Source: Microbacterium sp. UFMG61 (GTDB lineage: Bacteria > Actinomycetota > Actinomycetes > Actinomycetales > Microbacteriaceae). From it: a stretch of 64,000 nucleotides of DNA. Made by a program: the position numbers and the translations under genes. Position 1 is the first letter of the stretch; every line of letters begins with the position of its first letter. Below the pieces are notes generated by a model, which saw nothing but the letters and a program-made list of their open reading frames with translations, did no database searches and was not told the origin of the DNA. The stretch is from positions 24,761 through 88,760 of the forward strand of contig NZ_JACAFP010000011.1 in the NCBI RefSeq assembly GCF_015354505.1, written 5' to 3'. Of the stretch, positions 48,985 through 57,879 are shown in pieces.

Positions 48985-49868
48985 CACATGACTTCTTCCT
49001 GCTGGATACCGATCGACTGTGCATCGAGGAACCGACGTCGTTCCTCTCGACGGTCACGTTGCATGACCGGGTCGGCGATCGGCGCGGCCATGAGGAGCCG
49101 CTGGGAGTACTCGTGGTCGGGAGCGGCGGTCAGCTTGTCACCGTCGCCGAACTCCACGATGTCTCCGCGATACATGACTGCGACGCGATGGCTGATCGCG
49201 CGCACCACCGACAGATCGTGGGAGATGAACAGATACGACACGCCTGTGCGCTCCTGGATCTCGATGAGCAGATCCAGCACCCGTGCCTGGGTCGACAGAT
49301 CGAGGGCCGAGACCGGCTCGTCGCACACGATCAAGCGAGGTTCGAGCGCCAACGCTCGCGCGATCGCGATACGCTGACGCTGCCCTCCGGAGAACTCTTT
49401 GGGATAGCGATCGACCGCGTCCCCAGGCAGATTCACCGCATCGAGCAGTTCCTTGATACGCGCACGTCCATCTGCCGCGCTGACCCGCTTGCGCAGCAGC
49501 GGCTCACCGAGGATGTCGCCGATCGTCATCGCCGGGTTCAGCGAGCTGTACGGGTCCTGGAAGACGACCTGAATGTCATCCGAGAGGTCGCGACGCTGCC
49601 GCGGGCTCAGCTCGGCGATGTCCCGGCCGTCGAAGTCGATGGAGCCGCGGGCGACAGGAACGAGACCGAGCACGGCTCGTCCCAGCGTCGTCTTTCCCGA
49701 CCCGGATTCGCCGACCAGACCGAGGGTCTCTCCGGGACGGATATCGATGGACACCCCGTGCAGGGCCTGGAACGGCGGCTTCCGCCATCCTTTCATCGGA
49801 AACTCCACGACGACGTCCTTCACATCGAGGAGTCGGTCTCGTTCCACGTTCTCGCTCACGGCGATCAC
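48984..49868 (-). CDS. ABC importer ATPase, oligopeptide type (DppF-like)
   Basis: 294-residue ATP-binding subunit of the oligopeptide/nickel (PepT) family. Walker A GESGSGKTT (about residues 54-62), Q-loop FQDPYSSLNP, signature EFSGGQRQR, Walker B LIVCDEPVSALD and the switch His in SHDLSV are complete. The C-terminal extension (HEYSQRLLMAAP) is the family-specific tail. GTG 49868 overlaps the upstream fused permease-ATPase gene by four bases. It pairs with the ATPase half of that fusion. Confidence 0.93.
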   Translation of the reverse strand: MIAVSENVERDRLLDVKDVVVEFPMKGWRKPPFQALHGVSIDIRPGETLGLVGESGSGKTTLGRAVLGLVPVARGSIDFDGRDIAELSPRQRRDLSDDIQVVFQDPYSSLNPAMTIGDILGEPLLRKRVSAADGRARIKELLDAVNLPGDAVDRYPKEFSGGQRQRIAIARALALEPRLIVCDEPVSALDLSTQARVLDLLIEIQERTGVSYLFISHDLSVVRAISHRVAVMYRGDIVEFGDGDKLTAAPDHEYSQRLLMAAPIADPVMQRDRREERRRFLDAQSIGIQQEEVM

Positions 49869-51625
49869 CGTTCCTCTCGTGCGGTCGCCAACGGGCCGCG
49901 TGCATCGACGCCGTCGAGCGTCGATCCGAGCAGCATCCGAGTGTACGGATCCTGCGGATTCTTGAAGATCTCTTCCACCTCGCCCTGCTCGACCACCCGG
50001 CCGTGCTGCATGACGACGACGCGGTCGCAGATATCTGCGACGACACCGAGATTGTGGGTCACGAGCATCACACCCATACCGGATTCACGCTGCAGCTCGC
50101 GCAGCAGATCGAGCACTTCCGCCTGCACGGTGACATCCAAGGCGGTCGTAGGCTCGTCGGCGATGAGCAGACGAGGGTTGCAGGAGACCGCTCGCGCGAT
50201 CAGCACCCGCTGTGCCATCCCTCCCGAGATCTCGTGCGGATAGGCGTCGAATGTCCGCTTGGGATCGTTGATGCCCACTCGCGCAAGCAGCTCGAGGGCA
50301 CGAGAGCGCGCTGCCGCAGCCGAGAGTCCGAGTACGGCCCTCATCGGCTCGACCAGCTGATACCCGATCCGGAACGAGGGGTCCAGATTGCTCATCGGCT
50401 CTTGAGGCACATAGGCGATGCCCTTGCCTCGGAGTTGCTGGAAGACGTCCTGACCGGCGCCGGCGAGTTCTCGACCGTCGTACCGAATCGATCCCGCCAC
50501 CACTCGCCCGCCTCGGGGAAGCAGTCCGAGAAGCGAGAAGGCGGTCTGGGTCTTGCCCGACCCCGACTCTCCGACGACGCCGACGATCTCTCCCTCGCTG
50601 ACGTCGAACCCGACATCGTGCACGACGACGGTCGGCGAATCCTCGCTCCCGTAGGCGATGCTCACCCCGCGAACCGAGAGCAGCTTCTCCGAATCGCCCG
50701 GACCGTCCGGCGTCGGCAGGGAATCCGATCCCCGCCGCGCGGGCAGCGCGCCGGCGACGCGCCGTCCCTGGAGCGAGTCCCTGATGGCGTTTCCGAGCAG
50801 CACCAGCGCAGCCACGGTGATCGAGATCATGAGTCCAGGCCAGAGCACGGACATCGGAGCGATGAAGATGTTGGTGAATGCGTCCTGCAGCATCCCTCCC
50901 CAGGTCGGTGTGCTGGGGTCGCCGAGTCCGAGGAACTCGAGTCCGGACTGGATGATGATCGCGATGCCGGCGACGATGGCCGTCTGGATGATGATGGGCG
51001 ACCGCACGACCCGAAGGATGTGACGGACGATGATGCGGACGTCGCTGAGCCCTGCCACCCGCGCCGCGTCGACGTACAGCTCACGCTTCACCGAGAGCAC
51101 CTGGTTGCGCACGAGACGGAAGAAACCGGGAGTGAGCATCACGCCGAAGACGGCCATGCTGGCGTACACCGAACCGCCCAGGCTCTGATAGAACGCGAGG
51201 AGCACGATCATGGCTGGAAGGGCCAAGATCACGTTGGAGACCCAGCTGGCGATCCCGTCGAACGCGCGTCCGAAGTACCCGGCGATGAGGCCAGCGGTCG
51301 TCCCCAGCACGAGCGCGATCGATACGGCGATCAGCGCACCGATGAGGGTGTTTCGCCCACCCGCGACCAGCCGACTGAGAATGTCGCGTCCGGCGCCGTC
51401 GCCGCCCAGCAGATACTCGCCACCGGCAGGGGCGAGGATGAGCTCGATGTCGACCGCCGTCGGCGAGTGTCGTGTCAGGAACGGGCCGATGATGCTGAGG
51501 AGGATGACGAAGCCGAGGATGATGACGGCGACGATTCCCAGGGGATTGCGGAGGACGGCGCGCGTCAAGGACACTCGCGCGGTCGGCGTCGTGGCCAGGG
51601 CCACGGTATTCGGAGCGCTGGTCAC
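49865..51625 (-). CDS. fused ABC permease-ATPase, oligopeptide type (DppC-DppD fusion)
   Basis: 586-residue single chain joining a DppC-like permease (residues 1-280, six helices, EAA-type loop VDAARVAGLSDVRIIVRHILRVV) to a DppD-like ATPase (residues 300-586; Walker A GESGSGKTQ, signature EISGGMAQR, Walker B LLIADEPTTALD). Such fusions occur in actinobacteria. GTG 51625 overlaps the DppB-like gene by four bases. With it, the ATPase at 48984 and the lipoprotein at 52619 it forms a complete importer for a peptide-sized or sulfated oligosaccharide substrate. Confidence 0.92.
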   Translation of the reverse strand: MTSAPNTVALATTPTARVSLTRAVLRNPLGIVAVIILGFVILLSIIGPFLTRHSPTAVDIELILAPAGGEYLLGGDGAGRDILSRLVAGGRNTLIGALIAVSIALVLGTTAGLIAGYFGRAFDGIASWVSNVILALPAMIVLLAFYQSLGGSVYASMAVFGVMLTPGFFRLVRNQVLSVKRELYVDAARVAGLSDVRIIVRHILRVVRSPIIIQTAIVAGIAIIIQSGLEFLGLGDPSTPTWGGMLQDAFTNIFIAPMSVLWPGLMISITVAALVLLGNAIRDSLQGRRVAGALPARRGSDSLPTPDGPGDSEKLLSVRGVSIAYGSEDSPTVVVHDVGFDVSEGEIVGVVGESGSGKTQTAFSLLGLLPRGGRVVAGSIRYDGRELAGAGQDVFQQLRGKGIAYVPQEPMSNLDPSFRIGYQLVEPMRAVLGLSAAAARSRALELLARVGINDPKRTFDAYPHEISGGMAQRVLIARAVSCNPRLLIADEPTTALDVTVQAEVLDLLRELQRESGMGVMLVTHNLGVVADICDRVVVMQHGRVVEQGEVEEIFKNPQDPYTRMLLGSTLDGVDARGPLATAREER

Positions 51626-52563
51626 TGAAGTCTCGCTTTCGGGTTGATCCAGCCGTTCGCGAGGTCGATCAACAGGTTCACGATCACGACGACGATGACG
51701 AGAGCGACGACGATGCCCATGATGGCCGGGATGTCGCCCTGGATGGAGGAGTTGACGGTGAGCGTCCCGAGACCCGGGATCGCGAAGATGCGCTCGATCA
51801 CGACGGCGCCGCCCAAGAGCCCGATGAACTGCAGGGAGAGCACCGTGAGGGCCGGCGGAGCGGCGTTGCGAAGCACGTGCCGGAGCAGGACTGATCGACG
51901 GCTGAGGCCGCCCGCCTGGAGTGTGCGCACATAGTCGAGCTCCAGCACATCGATGAAGGCCCCGCGGATCTGCTGGGCGGCGGAGGCGATTCCTCCGATG
52001 ACGAGGGCCGTCACCGGGAGCACGAGTGAGGATGCCCATGCAAGGGCATCCACCTCGAACGGGACATACCCTGTGGCCGGCAGGAGCTTCAGGTTCAGCG
52101 CGAACACGATGACCAGCATCAGCGCAACCCAGAAGTTGGGAAGGGCGAAGCCTGCCACGGAGACGAACTGCAAGAGCCGGTCGACGGCTCCGCCGCGCAC
52201 GGCGGCAGTCACGCCGAGGACAGCGCTGATGATCGCCGTCACCACCACGGCGAGGATGACCATCGACAGCGTGACGGGCAGCCGGTTCGCGACCATCTGG
52301 GAGACAGGTTCGCTCGTGAACCACGATGCGCCGAAGTCGCCGCGGACCGCGTCGGTGAGCCACGACAGATACTGCGCGAGCAGGGGTCGGTCCAGACCCA
52401 GCTCCGCGGTCTTGGCCACGACCTGTTCGGCTGTCGCGCTCTCGCCGAGGATGTTCCGAGCGACGTCGGATGCGGTCGAATAGATGAGAAGGAACGTCAC
52501 CGTCGAGATCACGAAGACCAGAACGATGCCGGCGAGGATGCGCCGGACGATGAAGGAAAGCAT
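51622..52563 (-). CDS. ABC importer permease, oligopeptide type (DppB-like)
   Basis: 313-residue membrane subunit with six helices and the DppB-type N-terminus (MLSFIVRRILAGIVLVFVISTVTF) and loop IDVLELDYVRTLQAGGLSRRSVLLRHVLRNA (coupling-helix region). ATG 52563 is conserved in the family; the longer frame crosses the hairpin and is not coding. It lies 56 bases after the binding-protein stop. Confidence 0.93.
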   Translation of the reverse strand: MLSFIVRRILAGIVLVFVISTVTFLLIYSTASDVARNILGESATAEQVVAKTAELGLDRPLLAQYLSWLTDAVRGDFGASWFTSEPVSQMVANRLPVTLSMVILAVVVTAIISAVLGVTAAVRGGAVDRLLQFVSVAGFALPNFWVALMLVIVFALNLKLLPATGYVPFEVDALAWASSLVLPVTALVIGGIASAAQQIRGAFIDVLELDYVRTLQAGGLSRRSVLLRHVLRNAAPPALTVLSLQFIGLLGGAVVIERIFAIPGLGTLTVNSSIQGDIPAIMGIVVALVIVVVIVNLLIDLANGWINPKARLQ

Positions 52564-52583
52564 GATGAGCTCCGCAGGTTGAA

Positions 52584-52613
52584 GCGGGGGCGACTCCGTG
52601 GAACCGCCCCCGC
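52584..52613. other. intercistronic hairpin between binding protein and permease
   Basis: Perfect 9-base stem GCGGGGGCG (52584-52592) with CGCCCCCGC (52605-52613) and a 12-base loop, between the lipoprotein stop (52619) and the DppB-like start (52563). It probably acts as a partial terminator or 3' stabiliser so that the binding protein is made in excess. Confidence 0.75.
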
Positions 52614-52618
52614 AGATG

Positions 52619-54169
52619 TCATGACGCCGGAGCGAAGTTCCGGATCCAGGGGACGACATTCCATGCCTGAGGCGTCGCCTTCACATCGGAGGCGGTGGCC
52701 AGGAGAGAATTGACGCGATACCACGGCGCCATCCAGGCCTGATCCACCAGGTACTCGTTGACCGCCTGGAATGCCGCGCCCTGATCGTCAGCGGTCGCGG
52801 ACTGCGCCGTGGTCAGGAGGGCCGACATCTCGGGGTCATCGAGGTGAGCGGTGTTCCACGGAGATGTCGGGAAGGCGAACTTGCGGAAGTCCTGCCATTC
52901 GCCCTGGCTGCCGAGCGAGAACCAGAACATCGGGTACTTTCCGGACAGCAGATCTGAGATGGCGGCATCGGCAGCGACCTTCTCGAACGTGATCGTGATG
53001 CCGATCTCACCCAACTGCTGTTCGAGGATCGGGGCGACCTGAGGGAACTGGGCCAGATCGGGCATCGTCACTGTGAAGCCGTCCTCGTAGCCCGCCTCAG
53101 CCATGAGCGCCTTGGCCTTCTCGAGGTCGAACTCATACGCGGTGTCGAGCTTCTCGACGTAGGCGCCGCTCTCCGTGTTGAAGGTCTGCGAGGTGGTCTC
53201 GCCCTCACCCCGCGCCAGGTTCTTCAGGATCGCCTCCTTGTCGAACGCCAGGTTGATGGCCTGGCGCACGCGCACGTCTGCAAGTGCCGGCACTGTGGCG
53301 CCCGCACGATCGTTGAGGAACAAACCCTGCCAGTCGGTCGGATACCGCTCGACGGTGAGTCCGCTTCCCTCAGCTTCCGCGACGTTCGTCGCCTGCACCA
53401 GACCGACCTTGACCTGTCCGGACTTGAGCGCATTCAGTCGTGCAGTCGCATCGGCGATCGGCTTGACGACGATCTCGTCGTACGGGAACGCATCCTGGTT
53501 CCAGTAGTCCTCGTTGCGCTCGTAGACGTACTGACTACCCGGCGTCGCCTCCGTGAGGACGTAGGGTCCGGAACCGATGGCGCTCGTAGCCGGGTCGCCC
53601 GCACCGAGAGTGGCTGGGCTGGCCATCGCACCGCCGACGGCCGCGAGGTAGCTTTCGAGCCCGGGATCGGGAGCGATGAGGTGGAGCTTCACCTCAGTCT
53701 CACTGACGACTTCGATCTCTTCGATCGACCCCGCCATGTAGGAGTTCTGCCCCGTGCCGTTCTTGAGGTATTCGAGATTAGCCTTGACCGCCTCACCGTC
53801 GAACGGGGCACCGTCGGTGAATTCCACTCCCTCACGGAGAGTGAGATCGAGCACGGTGGCGTCCTCGTTGTAGCTCCATTCCGTTGCGAGGTTCGGTTGC
53901 AGCTTCGCCTCCGGATCGAGCACGAGCAGCGTGTCGTACACCGGCATCCAGAAGTGGACACGGTTCCCGATCTCGAGCGCCGCGCGATCGAAGGAGTTGT
54001 TGTCGAGGGCGGCTGCGATCGTCAGGGTGCCGCCGCCGGCGCCTTCGGTATCGCCCGAGCTTGCAGACCCACCACCTGGACTGCAGGCGACAAGGGCCGA
54101 TCCTGCCAGCACGAGTGCGGCTGCTGCGGTCATGGCCCTCTTGACGGGTCCGGTCATGCGTCGTTGCAC
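52619..54169 (-). CDS. ABC importer solute-binding lipoprotein, SBP5 type
   Basis: 516-residue secreted lipoprotein of the oligopeptide-binding (SBP_bac_5) family. A basic start and hydrophobic h-region lead to the lipobox LVAC with Cys lipidation, then a Gly/Ser/Asp-rich linker (SPGGGSASSGDTEGAGGG). The binding lobes begin around LTIAAALDNNSFDRAA and contain VYDTLLVLDPEAKLQPNLATEW. GTG 54169 is preferred: AGGAG lies seven bases upstream; ATG 54175 would place it too close and ATG 54202 has none. It is the first gene of the sulfatase import operon and is controlled by the divergent operator region at 54228-54320. Confidence 0.92.
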   Translation of the reverse strand: MQRRMTGPVKRAMTAAAALVLAGSALVACSPGGGSASSGDTEGAGGGTLTIAAALDNNSFDRAALEIGNRVHFWMPVYDTLLVLDPEAKLQPNLATEWSYNEDATVLDLTLREGVEFTDGAPFDGEAVKANLEYLKNGTGQNSYMAGSIEEIEVVSETEVKLHLIAPDPGLESYLAAVGGAMASPATLGAGDPATSAIGSGPYVLTEATPGSQYVYERNEDYWNQDAFPYDEIVVKPIADATARLNALKSGQVKVGLVQATNVAEAEGSGLTVERYPTDWQGLFLNDRAGATVPALADVRVRQAINLAFDKEAILKNLARGEGETTSQTFNTESGAYVEKLDTAYEFDLEKAKALMAEAGYEDGFTVTMPDLAQFPQVAPILEQQLGEIGITITFEKVAADAAISDLLSGKYPMFWFSLGSQGEWQDFRKFAFPTSPWNTAHLDDPEMSALLTTAQSATADDQGAAFQAVNEYLVDQAWMAPWYRVNSLLATASDVKATPQAWNVVPWIRNFAPAS

Positions 54170-54227
54170 GAGCATTCTCCTTTGAATGATTGGGTGTGGC
54201 ATGTCTGTCTGCGATTTGCCATCTATG

Positions 54228-54320
54228 GGACAAGTCCATTAGCTACTGGATTCGTCTAATAGTAGGGCCCTGCGGATGGAAGTCAAGATCTATTTCCTCG
54301 CATCAGTAGCGGACTTGTCC
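54228..54320. promoter_or_regulatory. inverted duplicated operator-promoter
   Basis: GGACAAGTCC (54228-54237) and GGACTTGTCC (54311-54320) are the same perfect 10-base palindrome on opposite strands, 83 bases apart. Each is extended in its own direction by an ATAG-containing hexamer (TATAGT after 54320; CATAGAT on the minus strand after 54228) and on the inner side by GCTACTG. The two copies face the divergent binding-protein and formylglycine-enzyme genes, so one regulator probably controls both. Confidence 0.78.
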
Positions 54321-54364
54321 TATAGTTTGGTGATCGGAGCTTCGGCATACACAAAGGAGTGGCG

Positions 54365-55330
54365 ATGACGCCTATCGAACGCCGCGCAGACACCGCAGCC
54401 TGTGGCTGCACCCCGTCTCGCTCGATGATCGACATCGACGGCGCGCCTACGACAATCCCCCTTGGCACGGCCGCCACGCACTCGATCGAGCAGGCAGCCA
54501 TCCCACCCGGCACGTTCTCGATGGGGGATTCGTCAGGCGACCACAATGCGGGCGATGGCGAACTCCCCGTCCACCCGGTGACCCTCGAGGGGTTCTCGAT
54601 TGACGTCACCACAGTCACCAACGCGGCCTTCTCACGTTTCATCCGAGCGACCGGGCATCAGACCGACGCCGAACGCTTCGGATCCTCGGCCGTCTTCTAC
54701 CAGCACGTCGCCACCGAGACAGCCGAATCTCTCGTCCCGGCTGATGACATCCCCTGGTGGGTGGATGTTCCCGGCGCCGACTGGGCGCATCCGGGGGGTC
54801 CGCGCAGTTCTCTCGACGGCCTGGACGATCACCCGGTGGTGCACGTGAGCTGGAACGACGCCGCCGCATACGCGAAGTGGGCCGGGCGGCACCTTCCGAC
54901 GGAAGCGCAGTGGGAGTACGCCTCTCGCGGAGGCCTGGGAGAGGCGAAGTTCCCTTGGGGCGACGAGGACATCGCCAGCGGGGGGTGGCGCGCGAACATC
55001 TGGCAGGGTTCGTTTCCCACACTGAACGCTGGAGAGGACGGATGGCTCGCCACCGCTCCCGCCCGCGAGTATGCCCCCAACCCTTGGGGGCTGTTCCAAA
55101 CCGTCGGCAACGTCTGGGAATGGTGCGACGACTGGTTCTCGCCGACCTACTACGCGAACTCGCCACGCAACGACCCCGCCGGTCCTCTCTCGGGTGGCAC
55201 GCGAGTGCTTCGCGGGGGCTCATTCCTGTGCCACGCGTCCTACTGCAACCGCTACCGGAACTCCGCCCGCTCGGCGAACACGCCACTGTCATCGATGAGC
55301 AACGCGGGCTTCCGCACGGTCAGCCGCTGA
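54365..55330 (+). CDS. formylglycine-generating enzyme
   Basis: 321-residue copper-dependent oxidase that converts the motif cysteine of sulfatases into formylglycine. The FGE-sulfatase fold signatures are clear: FSMGDSSGDHNAGDGELPVH, VSWNDAAAYAKWAGRHLPTEAQWEYASRGG, NVWEWCDDWF and RVLRGGSFLCHASYCNRYR. The last contains the two active-site cysteines (289 and 294) followed by SARSANTPLSSMSNAGFR. No signal peptide. ATG 54365 follows AAGGAG by five bases. It is the first gene of the plus-strand arm with GH3 and MFS genes, and its client is surely the sulfatase at 47197-48984. Confidence 0.94.
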   Translation: MTPIERRADTAACGCTPSRSMIDIDGAPTTIPLGTAATHSIEQAAIPPGTFSMGDSSGDHNAGDGELPVHPVTLEGFSIDVTTVTNAAFSRFIRATGHQTDAERFGSSAVFYQHVATETAESLVPADDIPWWVDVPGADWAHPGGPRSSLDGLDDHPVVHVSWNDAAAYAKWAGRHLPTEAQWEYASRGGLGEAKFPWGDEDIASGGWRANIWQGSFPTLNAGEDGWLATAPAREYAPNPWGLFQTVGNVWEWCDDWFSPTYYANSPRNDPAGPLSGGTRVLRGGSFLCHASYCNRYRNSARSANTPLSSMSNAGFRTVSR

Positions 55331-55358
55331 CCTTCCGACCACTGATGAATGGAGAATC

Positions 55359-57797
55359 ATGACAGCCCACGATCCCGCCGAGAGCGCGCTGCGCCTTCGT
55401 CTCGACGCGCTCACCCTTGACGAGAAGGTGCAACTGCTCACCGGGCGAGACTTCTGGACCACGTGGCCGATCGAGAAGATCGGCCTGCGCCGCATGCTCG
55501 TCTCGGATGGACCGAGCGGCGTGCGCGGCGAACAATGGGATGAGCGATCGCCATCCCTCAACCTGCCGTCCGCGAGCGCGCTGTCCTCGACCTGGGACGC
55601 AGGGATCGCGGATGCCTACGGCGCGGCGTCTGCCATCGAAGCGCGGCGCAAGAAGGTCGACGTCGTGCTCGGACCGACCATCAACCTGCATCGCTCCCCT
55701 CTCGGCGGGCGGCACTTCGAGGCCTTCAGCGAGGATCCCCTGCTGACGGCGCAGCTTGCGGCGGCGTACGTGGCCGGAGTCCAGCGCAACGGTGTCGGGG
55801 CGACGCCCAAGCACTACATCGCGAACGATTTCGAGACTGACCGCTTCACCGCCAATGTCCAGGTCAGCGACAGAGCGCTGCGCGAGCTGTATCTGCGGGC
55901 GTTCGAAGACGCGATCGTGGAATCCCGCGCGTGGTTGGTCATGTCGGCCTACAACTCGATCAACGGGGTGACAGCCACCGAGAACAGCCTCCTCGAGAGC
56001 CCCCTCAACGATGAGTGGGGTTTCGACGGCGTGGTCATCAGCGACTGGACAGCGGTGCGCAGCCTCGCCAGCGCCGCAGCCTCGCAGGACCTCGTCATGC
56101 CGGGTCCGGACGGGCCATGGGGGCAGGCTCTCCTCGAAGCCGTGCGTTCCGGCGAGATCTCCGAAGAGACGATCGACCGAAAGGTGTTGCGACTTCTCGC
56201 CCTCGCAGCTCGCGTCGGAGCATTGGAAGGGTTCGAACCGGTCGCTGCAGAGCCGATCGACGTACTCGATGGGGTGGCCTTCGCCCGCGAGGCGGCGGCT
56301 GAGGGAACGGTGATGGTCGCGAACGACGGCATCCTTCCCCTGTCCGCTCCGCGCTCCATCGCAGTGATCGGACACAACGCCCAGCACGCACGCACACAGG
56401 GTGGCGGCAGCGCGACTGTCATACCCGAGCGCGTCGTGTCACCGCTCGACGGCATCACCGCAGCGTTCCCCGACGCAGAGGTGACGTATTCCCTCGGGGC
56501 CGTGGTGCAGGACGGGCTCAGTGAGCTCGAACCGACCGCCATGGTGAACCCCGCGACGGGGACTGCGGGCGCACGCGTCGAGCTGCGCGACGAGCATGGC
56601 ACCGTGATCTTCACCGAAGACCGTCTCGCCAGCGCCCTCGTCTATTTCGGCGGAGATGCCCCGATCTCCGATACCGCGCGTTTCGATTTCATCACCGACT
56701 ACACCCCCACGTCCTCCGGAGACCTCAAGCTCGGGTTCGCCTCCGTGGGCCACGGTCGCGTCTATGTCGACGACGAACTCCTCATCGAGCAGTCCTCCGC
56801 CAGCGAGGGCATGGACCTTGGTGCAGCGTTCCTCGCGCCCCCAGTCGTCTCTGCTCCGGTCCGATTCGAGCGCGGCCAGATGCGGCGCATCCGTATCGAG
56901 CTGGAGACCGAGAAGCTCGAGGGCGGCCTGGGAAACGCCATGAGCATCACGATCGGCACCGAGCCGGCCGACATCGACCCTGATGAGCTCATCGCCGCGG
57001 CCGCTGAGGCCGCTGCCGGCGCCGAGACCGCGATCGTCGTCGTCGGAACCAACGCCAGTGTCGAATCCGAGGGCTTCGACAGGAGCTCGCTCACCCTCCC
57101 CGGCGCGCAGGATGCTCTCGTGCGGGCGGTCCTGGCGGCCAACCCACGGACGGTCGTCGTCGTCAACGCCGGCTCCCCCGTGCTGATGCCGTGGCGAGAG
57201 GATGCGGCGGCAGTCCTGCTGACCTACTTCGGCGGACAGGAATACGGCAACGCTCTCGGCGACCTCCTGCGCGGCGACAGCGAGCCCGGCGGGCGTCTGC
57301 CCACGACCTGGCCCGCCTCCGACGCAGATGTGCCGGTGATGGACGTGACACCGGTCGACGGCGTCGTCACCTACGACGAAGATATTCACATCGGCTACCG
57401 GGCGTGGCTCCGCGCCGGCAGGACACCGGCCTATCCGTTCGGCTTCGGGCTGGGCTACACGACCTGGTCGCTGGATCAGCCGCACATCTCGGGGTTCAGC
57501 GACGGAATCGCCACGGTACGCGTCACCGTCACCAACGACGGCGACAGGGCGGGCAAGCACGTCGTGCAGGTGTATGCCGAGAAGACCGATTCGACGATCG
57601 ACCGTCCGGTCCGATGGCTCGTCGGGTACGCAGTGGTGCGTGCGGAAGCGGGTGGCTCCTCCGAGGTCGAGATCAGCATTCCCCGGCGCGCGCTGGCCCA
57701 CTGGGATGCCGGCTGGCAGTACGAGCCCGGCACCTACATCCTGAAGCTGGGCAGCAGCGTGCTCGATCTGCCGCACGCGGTCGCCGTCACCCTGTGA
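55359..57797 (+). CDS. GH3 family beta-glycosidase with PA14 domain
   Basis: 812-residue glycoside hydrolase family 3 enzyme without signal peptide, so cytosolic. Domain order: TIM barrel (1-300) with the RHFE and KHY substrate motifs and nucleophile Asp229 in VVISDW; an alpha/beta sandwich split by a PA14 insertion (about 385-520, with DLKLGFASVGHGRVYVDDELL); then a fibronectin-III-like end (from about 710, GKHVVQVYAEK). PA14-containing GH3 enzymes are typically beta-glucosidases or related exo-enzymes. It starts 28 bases after the FGE gene and ends at a hairpin terminator. It would split the desulfated glycoside. Confidence 0.93.
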   Translation: MTAHDPAESALRLRLDALTLDEKVQLLTGRDFWTTWPIEKIGLRRMLVSDGPSGVRGEQWDERSPSLNLPSASALSSTWDAGIADAYGAASAIEARRKKVDVVLGPTINLHRSPLGGRHFEAFSEDPLLTAQLAAAYVAGVQRNGVGATPKHYIANDFETDRFTANVQVSDRALRELYLRAFEDAIVESRAWLVMSAYNSINGVTATENSLLESPLNDEWGFDGVVISDWTAVRSLASAAASQDLVMPGPDGPWGQALLEAVRSGEISEETIDRKVLRLLALAARVGALEGFEPVAAEPIDVLDGVAFAREAAAEGTVMVANDGILPLSAPRSIAVIGHNAQHARTQGGGSATVIPERVVSPLDGITAAFPDAEVTYSLGAVVQDGLSELEPTAMVNPATGTAGARVELRDEHGTVIFTEDRLASALVYFGGDAPISDTARFDFITDYTPTSSGDLKLGFASVGHGRVYVDDELLIEQSSASEGMDLGAAFLAPPVVSAPVRFERGQMRRIRIELETEKLEGGLGNAMSITIGTEPADIDPDELIAAAAEAAAGAETAIVVVGTNASVESEGFDRSSLTLPGAQDALVRAVLAANPRTVVVVNAGSPVLMPWREDAAAVLLTYFGGQEYGNALGDLLRGDSEPGGRLPTTWPASDADVPVMDVTPVDGVVTYDEDIHIGYRAWLRAGRTPAYPFGFGLGYTTWSLDQPHISGFSDGIATVRVTVTNDGDRAGKHVVQVYAEKTDSTIDRPVRWLVGYAVVRAEAGGSSEVEISIPRRALAHWDAGWQYEPGTYILKLGSSVLDLPHAVAVTL

Positions 57798-57802
57798 CCG
57801 AA

Positions 57803-57838
57803 GCGGTCGGCGCGTCGCCTTCCGCGCGCGCCGACCGC
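57803..57838. terminator. hairpin terminator after the GH3 gene
   Basis: Perfect 12-base arms GCGGTCGGCGCG (57803-57814) and CGCGCCGACCGC (57827-57838), 12-base loop, six bases after the GH3 stop. Confidence 0.82.
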
Positions 57839-57879
57839 CCCTGGATTGCACGCACGAACACCTGAGAGAGTAGTGCTGT

